Shown: positions 1-9,011, numbered from the stretch's first letter. The stretch is DNA of 64,000 nt from Palsa-504 sp963705835 (GCA_963705835.1 CAVPLC010000041.1:1-64000), one strand, 5' to 3'. Numbers and translations are program-made. Notes: a model not told the origin generated them from the letters alone.

Positions 1-53
1 TTGAGGACCTTGCCGGGAGTCGGCTCGGTGCTTGCCTGGGCCTGATCGGCCAT
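1..53 (-). CDS. N-terminus of an unidentified protein (runs off the window)
   Basis: The reverse strand opens with an ATG at 53 and encodes MADQAQASTEPTPGKVLK before the edge. A good ribosome binding site (AAAGGACGGAG) lies just upstream, so this is a real gene start. Eighteen residues are too few to name a family. Confidence 0.6.
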   Translation of the reverse strand, partial: MADQAQASTEPTPGKVL

Positions 54-261
54 GTGTCTCCGTCCTTTCGTAAGCTCAGCGCCTACCCGCTGGCCGCGGG
101 GCCAACCACCGCGGAGCAGCAGAGGCGCCCGCTGGGCCCGGCGGCGGGGCGCCGCGCTGCTTACGGCTTGATCATGTTCCGCGAGTCAGGAGTCTGGCCG
201 TGATTGTCCTCACCGACACCAAATCCCTGCTACCCGACCCGGGGTCACGTCGCCCGGCCTG

Positions 262-500
262 CGCTCGCGCGGGGCGCTGGAGCCGGGCGGAGTGTTCGTC
301 ATCGAGTGCTTCGTCCCAGACAAGGCACGGTCCGGCCAGGATCAGCGCATCACGACCCAGATTGTCACGCTCGACGAGCATGGCATGCGCCTGCGGCCGG
401 TTACATTGCGCTATGCCTGGCCCAGCGAACTGGACCTCATGGCTGCCCACGCCGGGCCTGCCGCTGGAAGAGTTCGCCTCTCAGCTTCGCGACTGCTTCT
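262..500 (+). pseudogene. Remnant of a class I SAM-dependent methyltransferase
   Basis: The plus frame reads ALEPGGVFVIECFVPD, then PVTLRYAWPSELDLMA. These are the post-motif and C-terminal signatures of a common actinobacterial SAM-dependent methyltransferase family. The frame then slips by one base near 450, where the adjacent frame continues with GLPLEEFAS, the usual next motif of that family. The SAM-binding N-terminal half is absent and the end runs into the convergent YihY gene. It is a decayed 3' fragment and should encode no active enzyme. The family call rests on recognising these motifs and was not tested by a search. Confidence 0.55.
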
Positions 501-1464
501 CTTTCTTCCGCAGCTTGCGGTCGTCTCGCAGTTCCGAGAAAGGCTCCTGCCCGGCTGGATGCCCGGCCGCCATGGCGCGGCCGCGCTCAAGCTCGGCGTT
601 GAACTCGGCGCCGAGCAGGATGGCGACATTGGAGATCCACATCCAGATCAGGAAGATGATGACGCCGGCGAGGCTGCCGTAGATCTTGTTGTAGTGGCTG
701 AAGTTGGCGATGTACACGGCGAACAGAGCAGAGGCAGCCAGCCATAGCACGACGGCGATGAAGCCGCCGGGGCTGACCCACTGGAAGCCGTGCCTGACGT
801 TCGGGCTGGCCCAGAACAAGATGGCGAGGATCAGGCCGATGATGATCAGCAGCACCGGCCACTTGGCGATGTCCCAGACAGTGACCGCTGTCGAGCCGAG
901 CCCGAGCACGTTCCCGACTTTCTGTGCCAGGCCGCCGGTCACGACCACGATGACGGCCGCCGCAACAAGCAAGATCATCGTCACCACGGTGACGCCCACG
1001 CGGATCGGCGCGGTTTTCCAGATCGGCCGGCCCTCGGGCACGTCGTAAATGATGTTGGAGGCACGCATGAAGGCCGCGACGTAGTTGGACGCCGACCACA
1101 CTGCGAGCGCGATTCCGGCGATGCCGAGGATCCCCGAGGCTGCATGATTGTGCTGCAGATGCGTGACATCACTCATGATGATCTTCCGCACGGACGACGG
1201 AGCCGCCTTGCCCAGGTTAGTGATGAGCGGCTGAGTGGCTGACTTACCGAGAACGCCGAGCAGGGAGACCAGGACAAGAAGACCGGGGAAGATCGACTGG
1301 ATGCCGAAATAGGTCAGCGCCGCCGCACGGTCCTGCAGGTCGTCGGCCTTATATTCCTTCAGGGCTCGCCTGGCAGCCGCGAGCCAGGACCCGCCGCTCA
1401 GATCTGTCGGGTCGTTCGGTACATCGTCGCGAGCGCTGCTGTCCGTGGTCTGCGATCCGGCCAT
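481..1464 (-). CDS. YihY/BrkB-family inner membrane protein
   Basis: This 327-residue polytopic membrane protein has the YihY/BrkB pattern: an N-terminal amphipathic region with DRAAALTYFGIQSIFPG, about six hydrophobic segments, and the C-terminal signature YGSLAGVIIFLIWMWISN followed by ILLGAEFNAEL. The family was once annotated as ribonuclease BN; that activity was later reassigned, and its role (possibly transport) is unsettled. I chose the ATG at 1464, which has an AGAGGG ribosome binding site, over the TTG two codons upstream. A charged, Lys/Arg-rich tail ends the protein. The next genes upstream on this strand also encode membrane-associated stress-type proteins, so an envelope role is plausible. 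Confidence 0.9.
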   Translation of the reverse strand: MAGSQTTDSSARDDVPNDPTDLSGGSWLAAARRALKEYKADDLQDRAAALTYFGIQSIFPGLLVLVSLLGVLGKSATQPLITNLGKAAPSSVRKIIMSDVTHLQHNHAASGILGIAGIALAVWSASNYVAAFMRASNIIYDVPEGRPIWKTAPIRVGVTVVTMILLVAAAVIVVVTGGLAQKVGNVLGLGSTAVTVWDIAKWPVLLIIIGLILAILFWASPNVRHGFQWVSPGGFIAVVLWLAASALFAVYIANFSHYNKIYGSLAGVIIFLIWMWISNVAILLGAEFNAELERGRAMAAGHPAGQEPFSELRDDRKLRKKEKQSRS

Positions 1465-1615
1465 CGGCAATCACCCTCTCTTACTCGTCGGCGTAGCGGC
1501 TGGATTCCGGTTACCCGGGCATGGCAGAGACTCCGAGCTGCGCGTAAGCCCGGAGAAGGGCTTAGGGGCTAGAGCGGTCCGCCAGGATCAAGCCGGGGCG
1601 TGGCTGCCAGCGTGG

Positions 1616-2200
1616 TTAGTGGCGGCTGTCGGTTACGGTGTCGCGGGCTGCCCGTGCCTGATCCCGGACGTCGTGCGCCGAGCTGGCGGTCTCATCCTTG
1701 ACGGCGGCGGCAGCGTCGGCCGCTGCGGCCTTGACCGACTCAGCTGCCTGCTTTGCTGAGTCCTGGAGGCTGGCCGCGGCGTCCTTGGCCGCGCCGGTGA
1801 CGGCTGGCGCGGCGGTTTCTTTGACCTTCGTCGCCGCACGCTCCTCGGCGCTGCTGGCCGGCAGAAGCGAGCCGACCAGCCAGCCGACACCTACCGCGAT
1901 CAGGCCGACCGCCAGCGGGTTACCCGCCGCCTGACGGCGAAGGCGGCCTGGAGCCGCCGCCGCCTTTTCTTGAACCGCCGATGCCTTTTCGCCCGCCGCG
2001 GAAGTCGTGCTGGAGACGGACTGTGACGCTGCACCCATGACCTTGTCCTTTACTCCGAGCACGGCAGAACGTGCGCTGGCTGCCTTGCGCTTTGCGGCAT
2101 GCGCCGGGTTGACCGTGTCGGCCAGGGTATTGACGTCCTCGCTTAGGCTGATGCGGGTTTCCTCGATCTGCTCGCGGATCTGGTCCGGATCGCTGGTCAT
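1616..2200 (-). CDS. DUF3618-family protein
   Basis: This 194-residue protein begins with the DUF3618 signature (DPDQIREQIEETR, then LADTVNP), has one hydrophobic segment around residues 98-115 (VGLIAVGVGWLVGSLLP), and ends in an Ala/Lys/Asp-rich amphipathic region likely to form coiled coil. Its ATG overlaps the stop of the upstream holin-like gene by four bases, so the two are translationally coupled. Function is unknown. In actinomycetes DUF3618 proteins commonly sit beside holin-like membrane proteins, as here, suggesting a shared envelope or stress function. Confidence 0.85.
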   Translation of the reverse strand: MTSDPDQIREQIEETRISLSEDVNTLADTVNPAHAAKRKAASARSAVLGVKDKVMGAASQSVSSTTSAAGEKASAVQEKAAAAPGRLRRQAAGNPLAVGLIAVGVGWLVGSLLPASSAEERAATKVKETAAPAVTGAAKDAAASLQDSAKQAAESVKAAAADAAAAVKDETASSAHDVRDQARAARDTVTDSRH

Positions 2201-2619
2201 GATGTGCCCTCGTTTCCTCTTATTGCGTCAGGAATCTTCTTCACCGTCTGCGCGGTCTGCGGGACGCCCGATACTGCGCTGATCTCCCGGCGCCCCATCA
2301 GCCCGAGGATCGCCGCGACGATCAGCCAGATTGCCGCCACGATCAGCGCCGACCAGCCATGGCCGGTGGCGTCGCCGATGCCCCACCACGCGGCAACCGA
2401 CGCGAACAGCAAAACCATGTAGCCGCTGATGACTGCACCCGCCAGCATCCCGGCGCCCTTGCCGGCCTGGGTGGCTGACTGGCGGAGTTCGGCCTTGGCC
2501 AGCTCCACCTCCTGGCGTATGAGCGTGCTGAGATCCACGGCAACATCTGAGAACAGCTCGCCGACCGAGGCCCGCGAATCGGGCTGCGGCGGCAGGGCCG
2601 GATCGGACCGGCTGCTCAC
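2197..2619 (-). CDS. Phage holin family (YqjE/DUF1469-like) membrane protein
   Basis: The 140-residue product has an N-terminal helix typical of the family (VGELFSDVAVDLSTLIRQEV, then ELAKAEL) and two transmembrane segments at about 58-80 and 92-112. It matches the actinobacterial holin-superfamily III/YqjE-like group. These are chromosomal genes with no phage lysis context and their role is unknown. The GTG start overlaps the stop of the upstream gene (GTGA), and the stop overlaps the DUF3618 start, so the three form one tight operon. Confidence 0.85.
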   Translation of the reverse strand: MSSRSDPALPPQPDSRASVGELFSDVAVDLSTLIRQEVELAKAELRQSATQAGKGAGMLAGAVISGYMVLLFASVAAWWGIGDATGHGWSALIVAAIWLIVAAILGLMGRREISAVSGVPQTAQTVKKIPDAIRGNEGTS

Positions 2620-3397
2620 AGTGTGCCCTGACGGCCGGCCTGGTCATCAGCGACCAGAGGGCTCCGCTCGCCGTGCGCTGGGCCGGCCTGCCAGGCCCGA
2701 TCACCGCCGGCTGGCGGCAGGCCGCTGGCCGGGACAGAAAGGCCCGGCGCCTGATCGCTGACGCCCGCAGCCGTTGCCGGCGGGTAGCTGGCCATGTCAG
2801 ACGGCTGGGCCCACTGCCCGCTAAGCCCCTGCGCAGCTGCAGGCGCCCCCGCGGAATTATCGCTATTTGCGTCCTTAAGTCCTCGGGTGAGCCGGCGGCC
2901 ACGAGGCCCGCTCCCACCGCCAGGGCCAGGAATGCGGCCGGCCTGCGGCGCGCGAAGGACTGCATCTCCGCCGCCACCTGGCTGGGCTTGCGGTCCTCCA
3001 GCCACTGCCCGGCAGTACGGACCCTCGAGGCCGCCTGACTCGCCACGCTGGCGGCCATGCCGCCCTGGCCGGAGGCATCTGCCATCGAGCGGAGCTCATC
3101 ACTGAGCGAAAGCAGCTGGTTCGCCAGCTGCTGCTGTCCTCGGGCCGCTTGCTTCCCCAGCTCGCCTTGAGCCTGGTGTAGCAGGTCCCTGCCCTGACGC
3201 CCGGCCTCCACTGCAACGCCCGAAGCCTGATCCCGGGCAACGTCGGCCACGTGCTTTCCTGTCTGAATACTGCTGTGACCCAGGTCGGTCGCTTGATCCT
3301 TAACGACGTCAGCCGTGCCCTGCTCCTCCGCCAACGCGGGCGGGAGCGGCTCGCCGCGCTGTGGCGGCGTAGATACGGGCAGGTAGTTGTCTGTCAT
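2616..3397 (-). pseudogene. Membrane-anchored helical protein of the DUF3618/holin operon, frameshifted as read
   Basis: Residues 1-165 form long amphipathic helices (VADVARDQASGVAVEAGRQ) ending in the hydrophobic segment FLALAVGAGLVAAG. This frame then runs antisense-like into the next gene. The adjacent frame resumes at once with RLTRGLKDA, the expected continuation of this actinobacterial family, and ends at 2616 overlapping the holin-like GTG start. One missing base near 2893-2900 explains the break. If restored the product is about 260 residues. It is the first gene of the operon. Function is unknown; the architecture resembles other stress-associated, helix-rich membrane proteins. Confidence 0.65.
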
Positions 3398-3537
3398 CAG
3401 GGCTATCTCCTCGATTGAGCGATTGCGGCCATCCGCAATCAGCGGGCCGCGGCGGCGTCTGAGCCCGCTCGGGCCAGGTCCCCGTGCGCCGTCCGGCTGC
3501 CCTCCCTCACTGCCCGCAGCCGGACGGCTTACACATT

Positions 3538-3569
3538 AAACTTACATCAGAAACTTATCCGGGAAGTTT
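3538..3569. promoter_or_regulatory. Triple AAACTT element upstream of the DUF3618/holin operon
   Basis: AAACTT occurs at 3538 and 3551 (13-base spacing) and in inverted form (AAGTTT) at 3564, making AAACTT-N7-AAGTTT. The element lies about 140 bases upstream of the operon start in an otherwise GC-rich region, so it may be a regulator site or part of a promoter. I could not assign clear -35 and -10 boxes. Confidence 0.3.
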
Positions 3570-3734
3570 ACGATGTCCACCTAGTGGTGTGACCATCCTG
3601 CCCGGGCAGCACCTCAGCCGCCAGGCCGTCCACCGCGGGGGTTTCTCGCCGGTGTTGGGAACCGGGATCAGGGAGACGGCGGCGGGAAAGATCAGGTAGA
3701 CGGTCCCGGCAGGCAACGGCCGCGGTTTACGGCC

Positions 3735-4604
3735 TCAATCTCGCCTGACAGCCGGGGCGTCGGCCACGAACGCCGCAATGCGGTCAAGCATGTCTTCCAG
3801 GCCCGTTTCGAACTCCCCCTCCCACCGGTCCTGGGCGAGTCCCGCCGCTAGGCGGTGCACCGTCGGGTAACGCCCAGCGTCAATCCCGTCCGCGGGATCG
3901 AGCAGCTCGCGTGGGCTGTCGGCGTCCTGCAGTGCCTCTCGCTGCCCGGCGGAGCGGGCTGGGCTCAGGCCGCCGATGACCGGGTTGGCGGCTGCCTGCC
4001 CGCCGGATCCGCCGCCATCATCCGAAATAGTGTCGGTACCGGTGTAGGATCCGTCGCCCGGCTTCGGATCCCGTAGCGTCATGGCGCTGGTTTCCAGGAG
4101 CAGGTAACCGAGCAGGAAGCTGTTGAACGTGCGGTAGGTGAACAGCACCTGCTCGTCGCTGAACCCCTCCCGGGCCAATCCGGTCAGCATCGCCTCGACC
4201 CAGCGCAGCGACCGAAGCGGCGGGTTCACCCACGGAGCCGCTGGCGGCCGGGTAGCAACCAGCGGGAAAGCATGGGGATGCGCCCGGGCGTAGCGGCGTA
4301 CTCCGTGCGCCATGCCGGCAAGATACGGCCGCCACCCGTCCACCGGACGCAGCTGGACTTCCGGATCGTCGGCGAGCTCGTTGACGATCCGCTCCACCAC
4401 CGCGTCGAACAGCTCATCACGGTCCTGCACATACCTGTACAGCGACATCGAGCGAACTCCCAACCGCGACGACACCGCCCGCATCGACGCCGCCCCGATG
4501 CCCTGCTCATCCATCAGCTCTAGCGTGACCGTGACGATCCGGTCCAGCGACAGACCACGACCCGGCCGGCTACGACGCCCGTGCCCGCCCTGCGCTCGTA
4601 TCAC
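3735..4604 (-). CDS. TetR/AcrR-family transcriptional regulator (TetR_C_1 type)
   Basis: The 289-residue protein has a TetR DNA-binding domain at about residues 19-66 (SMRAVSSRLGVRSMSLYRYV, then DRDELFDAV). The C-terminal ligand domain resembles the tetracycline-repressor type (GWRPYLAGMAHGVRRYARAH). It carries an Arg/Gly-rich N-terminal extension. It is a single gene; the neighbours are the envelope operon and a decayed response regulator, so its target is not evident. A Ser/Gly-rich linker near residues 185-205 is longer than usual. Confidence 0.9.
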   Translation of the reverse strand: MIRAQGGHGRRSRPGRGLSLDRIVTVTLELMDEQGIGAASMRAVSSRLGVRSMSLYRYVQDRDELFDAVVERIVNELADDPEVQLRPVDGWRPYLAGMAHGVRRYARAHPHAFPLVATRPPAAPWVNPPLRSLRWVEAMLTGLAREGFSDEQVLFTYRTFNSFLLGYLLLETSAMTLRDPKPGDGSYTGTDTISDDGGGSGGQAAANPVIGGLSPARSAGQREALQDADSPRELLDPADGIDAGRYPTVHRLAAGLAQDRWEGEFETGLEDMLDRIAAFVADAPAVRRD

Positions 4605-4757
4605 CAGAACCTCACCTCATGACGACTGCTGTGATGTTAGCGGTCAGCTGCCATCGGACCGGCCGCTGGCGCATGGCGCATTATGATCATCCTAAGATTC
4701 CTCCGCCGCATTAATCGGGCTAGACAACCCCAAGCTGGCGGCGCTGGCGCGCGCTGG

Positions 4758-5250
4758 CTATCGATGAGGCGTGACGAGGTCCGTCTCGCAGGCGAGCACG
4801 ACCGTCCGCGCGCGATCGCCAGGCGCAGTTTCGTGAAGATGCGCGTGACGTGTGTCTTCACGGTGGACTCGGAAAGAAACAGTTCGGCGGCGATCTCGGA
4901 GTTGGACCGGCCACGGCCGATCAGCTGCAGCACCTCGACCTCGCGCTCAGTCAGCTCCGGAGGTGGCGAGATATGTCCTAGCTCGGGACGGCTGACGTAT
5001 TCGTCGAGAAGCCGCCACAACAGCGCCGGTGCCAGCAGCGCGTCACCGGCGGCCACGGTGCGGACTGCGGCGGCTAGCGTCTCGGGCGGCGGCTCGTACT
5101 TCAGCAGGAAGCCCGAGACGCCGGCCTTCAACGCCTGGTGTACGCAAATGGCCGCGGGTGAACGCGGTGACGACGAGCACGGACGGCCTGTCGGCGGGTG
5201 CGCGGTCGCGGGTGATCGCGCGTGTGGCCTGGACTCCGTCGGTGCTGGCC
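4758..5250 (-). pseudogene. Decayed NarL-type response regulator
   Basis: Pieces of one response regulator lie in three frames. GVQATRAITRDRAPAD and VLVVTAFTRG come from the receiver domain. After a shift near 5155, VHQALKAGVSGFLLK runs into an intact LuxR helix-turn-helix (LTEREVEVLQLIGRGRSNSE). After a second shift near 4824, the end reads TVVLACETDLVTPHR and a stop at 4758. The first half of the receiver domain, including the phosphorylated Asp, is missing because the 5256-5762 gene begins there. No partner kinase is adjacent. The missing segment argues for true decay. Confidence 0.75.
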
Positions 5251-5255
5251 GGCGG

Positions 5256-5762
5256 TCAGGAGCTGATGACCTGCTCCGCGGCTCGGACCCGGAGTTCTTC
5301 GAGCTGGTCTGCTTGGCGCCGCGCCCGGGACATGAGCTCGTCGAGGTGCGCGGGGTCCAGCCGCCTGTCGGTGTCCGCTAGCGTCCGCAGGGTACGCCAG
5401 CCTGCTGCCTTGCCTTCGACGCCCAGCCGGAGCAGTTCCAGCTCCTCGAGGTCGCTGAGGGGTGACCGGGCGAGCAGCTGGCCGTTGAGTTTCACCCGCC
5501 CGGCTTTCTCCCCGACCCAGGCGGCACACACCTTATAGGCGCGGATCGGGATACCGAGTGCCTTCATCATGGCGATCAAGGCGGCGCGGTCCTGCGCGAC
5601 CTCGGCCGCCAGGTGCTTGAGCTGGCCGTCTTGCCCTAGCGCGCGGTGGGTTCGCGCCACCCGGTGCGCCAGCTCGGTGCCAGCGGTCGCGCCCGCGAGA
5701 TGATCGTTGAGATAGATGCCGAGCACGCGGTACCCGATCCGCCCGGTGCCTGTCTGCGTCAT
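5256..5762 (-). CDS. Conserved actinobacterial helical protein of unknown function
   Basis: Starting at the ATG with a GGAGGG ribosome binding site gives 168 residues. The sequence is helical throughout, with IGYRVLGIYLNDHLAGATAG at the start, KVCAAWVGEKAGRVKLNG in the middle and LGVEGKAAGWRTLR later. I recognise it as a family common in actinomycete genomes and usually annotated hypothetical; the predicted fold resembles a four-helix bundle. It lies just downstream of the catalase and overlaps none of its codons if this start is used. A role in stress is only a guess from context. Confidence 0.7.
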   Translation of the reverse strand: MTQTGTGRIGYRVLGIYLNDHLAGATAGTELAHRVARTHRALGQDGQLKHLAAEVAQDRAALIAMMKALGIPIRAYKVCAAWVGEKAGRVKLNGQLLARSPLSDLEELELLRLGVEGKAAGWRTLRTLADTDRRLDPAHLDELMSRARRQADQLEELRVRAAEQVISS

Positions 5763-5859
5763 GGTCCCTCCGTTCCAGTTGCCTGCCGTCTTCTCGTTCT
5801 GCCTTGCTCGTCGGACCGGCCCTTCTATCGCGGCCATGACGTGATGGCCGCCCTCGGCA

Positions 5860-7992
5860 TCACCGAGCCCGGGCACCGGCCGCGCTGAGCTGGCGGGACC
5901 AGAACCGCAGCCTGGCGCAGCGGGAGATGAACTCGGCCGCGGCGGTCTCGTCGAGGTTGATGAAGCCGTCGTCCATCAGGCGGCTGAGCCCGGCCGCCTC
6001 GAACAGCGGCGCGGCGTCGCTCGTGTAGCCGATGAATTTGCAGTGCGCGTAGGCGTCGGTTACGAAGTCGCGGGCCGCGGGCAGGACCGCCAGCGCCTCG
6101 GCGCCGTCCTGGGCGGCCAGGACGATGACCGCGTCGTACAGCACCGAGGGGCCGCCGTCGATCTTCTGGTCGGCCGGCACCCGGTGGCCGTCACTGGCCT
6201 CGACGCCGCCCACCGCGGGTGCGACGAGCTCGACGGTGACCTCCGCCTCCTCGGCCGCGGTGGTCAGCTCGGCCAGCTTGGCGGCGTCCGCGCCGTCGGT
6301 GACCAAGATGCCGAGCTTGCGGCCGGCGAAGCTGTCCGGGCCGTTGGCCAGGATGCTCAGCGCCGGGGAGGCGGCCAGGTCCGTGATGGGCTCACGGGCG
6401 GGCGGCAGGGCGTCGGGCAGCTCGGCCAGGCCCAGGCCATTGGCGACCGACCGGGCCAGGTCCTGGTCTACGTTGCGGAGCGCGGCCACCATCCTGGTGC
6501 GGATCGCCGGCTTGCCGACCTTGCTGAGCTCGAAGGTGAACGCGTCGATAATGTGCTGCTGCTCGACGTCGGTCTGGCTGATGAAGAACTGCCGGGCCTG
6601 GCTGTAGTGGTCGGCGAAGCTTTCGGGCCGCAGCCGCCGCTTGGGGCCGGCCTGGTCGCCCTGGCCGTCGGGGTAGGTGCGGAACCCGGCCGCCCGGTCC
6701 TCCCGCGGGCCGGGCGGGTTCCAGGAGTTCGGCTCGTAGTTGACCCGGCCCCGCGGGTTGGTCATGGCCATGTGGCCGTCCTGCTGGAAGTGCGCGATCG
6801 GGCACTTGGGCGCGTTGACCGGCAGGTGGGTGAAGTTGGGGCTGCCTAGCCGCTTGAGCTGGGTATCGAGGTAGGAGAAGTTCCGGCCCTGCAGCAGCGG
6901 GTCGTGAGTGAAGTCGATACCAGGCACGACGTTCTGGGTACAGAACGCCACCTGCTCGGTCTCGGCGAAGAAGTTGCCCACCACCCTGTCCAGTACCAGG
7001 CGCCCGACCCGGCGGACCGGGACCTCCTCCTCGGGAATGACCTTGGTCGGGTCGAGCACGTCGAACGCGAACCGGTCGGCGAACTCGTCATCGAACAGCT
7101 GCAGGCCCAGCTCCCACTCGGGGAAGTCGCCGGCGGTGATGGCGTCCCACAGGTCCCGCCGGTGGAAGTCGGGATCCGCGCCATTGATCTTGACCGCCTC
7201 GTTCCACACCACCGACTGCAGCCCGGCCTTGGGCTTCCAGTGGAACTTGACGAACGTGGACCGGCCCTCGGCGTTCACCAGCCGGAAGGCATGCACGCCG
7301 AACCCCTCCATGAACCGGAACGACCGCGGAATGGCCCGGTCGGACATGATCCACATCAGCATGTGGGTCGACTCGGGCATCAGCGACGCGAAGTCCCAGA
7401 AGTTGTCGTGCGCGGTCTGCGCCTGCGGGAAACCGCGATCGGGTTCCTGCTTGGCCGCGTGGATGAGGTCGGGGAACTTGATCGCGTCCTGGATGAAGAA
7501 GACCGGGATGTTGTTCCCGACCAGGTCCCAGTTGCCGGCCCGGGTGTAGAACTTGGTGGCGAAGCCGCGCACGTCACGGGCCAGGTCCGAGGAGCCCTTG
7601 TTGCCCGCCACCGTGGAGAACCTGACGAACGCCGGGGTGCGCAGCCCGGCCTCGGAGAACAGGTCGGCGCGGGTGATGTCCGTCAGCGGCTCGTAGTTCT
7701 CGAAGTAGCCGTGCGCCCCGTAGCCGCGGGCGTGCACCACCCGCTCAGGGATCCGCTCGTGATCGAAGTGGAAGATCTTCTCGCGGAAGTGGGAATCCTC
7801 CAGGACGCTGGGGCCGCGCTCCCCGGTCCGCAGCGTGTTCTGGTCGTCGGAAACGACCGTGCCCTGCTGGGTGGTCAGCCGCGGGCCACTGCCGGACGCG
7901 ATCTGGTGCGTCTCGCCGCCGTGACCACGCTCGACCCGCTGGTCACCGTACTGCACCGCCTTGCGGCGGCCCTCGTCGTTGCTGGTTGCCAC
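5860..7992 (-). CDS. katE: Large-subunit catalase (clade 2, HPII type)
   Basis: The 710-residue protein is a large-subunit haem catalase that converts hydrogen peroxide to water and oxygen in the cytoplasm. The catalytic His lies in RIPERVVHARGYGAHGYF, the catalytic Asn in LVGNNIPVFFIQDAIKFPD, and the proximal haem Tyr in GRNFSYLDTQLKR. Beyond about residue 550 is the extra flavodoxin-like domain (GRKLGILVTDGADAAKL) that marks clade 2 enzymes such as E. coli KatE. It is preceded by a long intergenic region with a strong hairpin at 8201-8250. Hemerythrin and transaldolase genes nearby fit an oxidative-stress grouping. Confidence 0.95.
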   Translation of the reverse strand: MATSNDEGRRKAVQYGDQRVERGHGGETHQIASGSGPRLTTQQGTVVSDDQNTLRTGERGPSVLEDSHFREKIFHFDHERIPERVVHARGYGAHGYFENYEPLTDITRADLFSEAGLRTPAFVRFSTVAGNKGSSDLARDVRGFATKFYTRAGNWDLVGNNIPVFFIQDAIKFPDLIHAAKQEPDRGFPQAQTAHDNFWDFASLMPESTHMLMWIMSDRAIPRSFRFMEGFGVHAFRLVNAEGRSTFVKFHWKPKAGLQSVVWNEAVKINGADPDFHRRDLWDAITAGDFPEWELGLQLFDDEFADRFAFDVLDPTKVIPEEEVPVRRVGRLVLDRVVGNFFAETEQVAFCTQNVVPGIDFTHDPLLQGRNFSYLDTQLKRLGSPNFTHLPVNAPKCPIAHFQQDGHMAMTNPRGRVNYEPNSWNPPGPREDRAAGFRTYPDGQGDQAGPKRRLRPESFADHYSQARQFFISQTDVEQQHIIDAFTFELSKVGKPAIRTRMVAALRNVDQDLARSVANGLGLAELPDALPPAREPITDLAASPALSILANGPDSFAGRKLGILVTDGADAAKLAELTTAAEEAEVTVELVAPAVGGVEASDGHRVPADQKIDGGPSVLYDAVIVLAAQDGAEALAVLPAARDFVTDAYAHCKFIGYTSDAAPLFEAAGLSRLMDDGFINLDETAAAEFISRCARLRFWSRQLSAAGARAR

Positions 7993-8200
7993 AGACCCTC
8001 CTGGATGCCGCTCGGAACCGGCCGGCGCCGCTCAGGCAGCAGACCGGTGAGGTGCCCGCTCTACCCTCCGCCGCCCGGTTGACACCCGCGGGCGATCCCG
8101 GGATCTACCGGTTTCTCGGTCGGCGGCCGGGTAGCGCGATGCCCTCCGCCGAAGGAGGGAGCCATGCACCTGACCGCTGGAGAGACCGGCTTCGCCGAGT

Positions 8201-8250
8201 ACCACGGCCCGTTCGGAATGATTCAATCTTTTTGCCGAACGGGCCGTGGT
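8201..8250. terminator. Perfect 16-bp inverted repeat
   Basis: ACCACGGCCCGTTCGG at 8201-8216 is repeated in inverted form at 8235-8250, separated by an AT-rich 18-base loop. It lies between the hemerythrin stop (8297) and the catalase start (7992), both on the minus strand. It may terminate the hemerythrin transcript, although no U-run follows on that strand, or it may be a control element of the catalase leader. Confidence 0.6.
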
Positions 8251-8296
8251 GCCCGTAGCCGGCCGGTGCCAGCGCCCCAGGGCCGGCCGGGCCGGG

Positions 8297-8869
8297 TCAG
8301 TCGCCGCGCCCGGTCACCTTGTCGCGCGCCTTGTCCGCCGCGGCTGCGATCGGCCCGGCCGTCTTGAGCGCGCCGGGCGACGGCGGTGTGTGCGGGTGCG
8401 GGCGGGTGGGCGCGGTCTTCTTCCCTTCGGCGATCTGGGTGCCCAGCTCGGCGGCCCGCTCGGTGTTCAGGGCGGTGCGCAGTCCCGGCCACACCGCGGT
8501 CTCCTCGAACGCGATGTGCTCCCGCGCGGCCCCGGTGAACGCGGCGAGCAGCGTCTCGAACTCCGCGTCGCCGGCGTCGAGCTTGTCCAGCTTGGCCAGG
8601 ACTTCCTTGGCTTCCTGCTCCTGGCCGGTGGCCTGGCCGGCCAGCGTGTCGCCGTCGGGCAGGTGATCCCGCACGACCGGCCAGAAGTACATCTCCTCCA
8701 GCGCCTCGTGCTTGGACTCCTCGATGATGAGCTGCTCGGTCATCTTCTTGCGCAGCGCCAGCTGATCCTGGCTGGCCCCGGTGGCCCGGGTCGGCCCCTT
8801 CTCCAGTTCGGCCAGCATGCGCTTGACTTCCTGGTGGTCCTGACTCAGGACCGTGAACACGTCCGCCAT
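8297..8869 (-). CDS. Hemerythrin HHE domain protein with basic tail
   Basis: The 190-residue protein has the hemerythrin/HHE cation-binding fold. Metal ligand candidates are His in SQDHQEVKRML, the ESKHEALEEMYFWP block, and HIAFEETAVWPGL. Such proteins bind a di-iron centre and respond to oxygen, nitric oxide or peroxide. The C-terminal 45 residues are Pro/Ala/Lys-rich and probably disordered. A second hemerythrin gene lies at 10519-11019, and catalase is downstream, suggesting redox stress. It starts at an ATG after an AAGGAGG-type ribosome binding site. Confidence 0.9.
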   Translation of the reverse strand: MADVFTVLSQDHQEVKRMLAELEKGPTRATGASQDQLALRKKMTEQLIIEESKHEALEEMYFWPVVRDHLPDGDTLAGQATGQEQEAKEVLAKLDKLDAGDAEFETLLAAFTGAAREHIAFEETAVWPGLRTALNTERAAELGTQIAEGKKTAPTRPHPHTPPSPGALKTAGPIAAAADKARDKVTGRGD

Positions 8870-9011
8870 CTGTCCTCCTTGATTCCGGCTGCCGGCATGG
8901 CCGGTTTCCCCTGCCCTCCTGGGCCCGGATAAACCGCCATCTGGTCTCCCCGGCCCTCATTTACCCGGCCGGCGCGGCGCTCGCGGGCTCGCGTCTGTTG
9001 CCGGGCCGGGG

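Noticed and set aside
2197..2619. Prophage, because of the holin-family gene
   Set aside because: No endolysin, integrase, capsid or tail genes surround it; holin-like genes with DUF3618 partners are ordinary chromosomal genes in actinomycetes.
3484..3699. Plus-strand ORF of 71 codons in the gap before the TetR gene
   Set aside because: It has no ribosome binding site and no motif, and it covers the AAACTT elements and an inverted repeat, so it is probably intergenic.
6043..6849. Long plus-strand open frame of 268 codons inside the catalase gene
   Set aside because: It is antisense to conserved catalase codons and its Val/Gly/Asp/Arg-rich composition is what high-GC antisense frames give. 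The same applies to 6904-8082.
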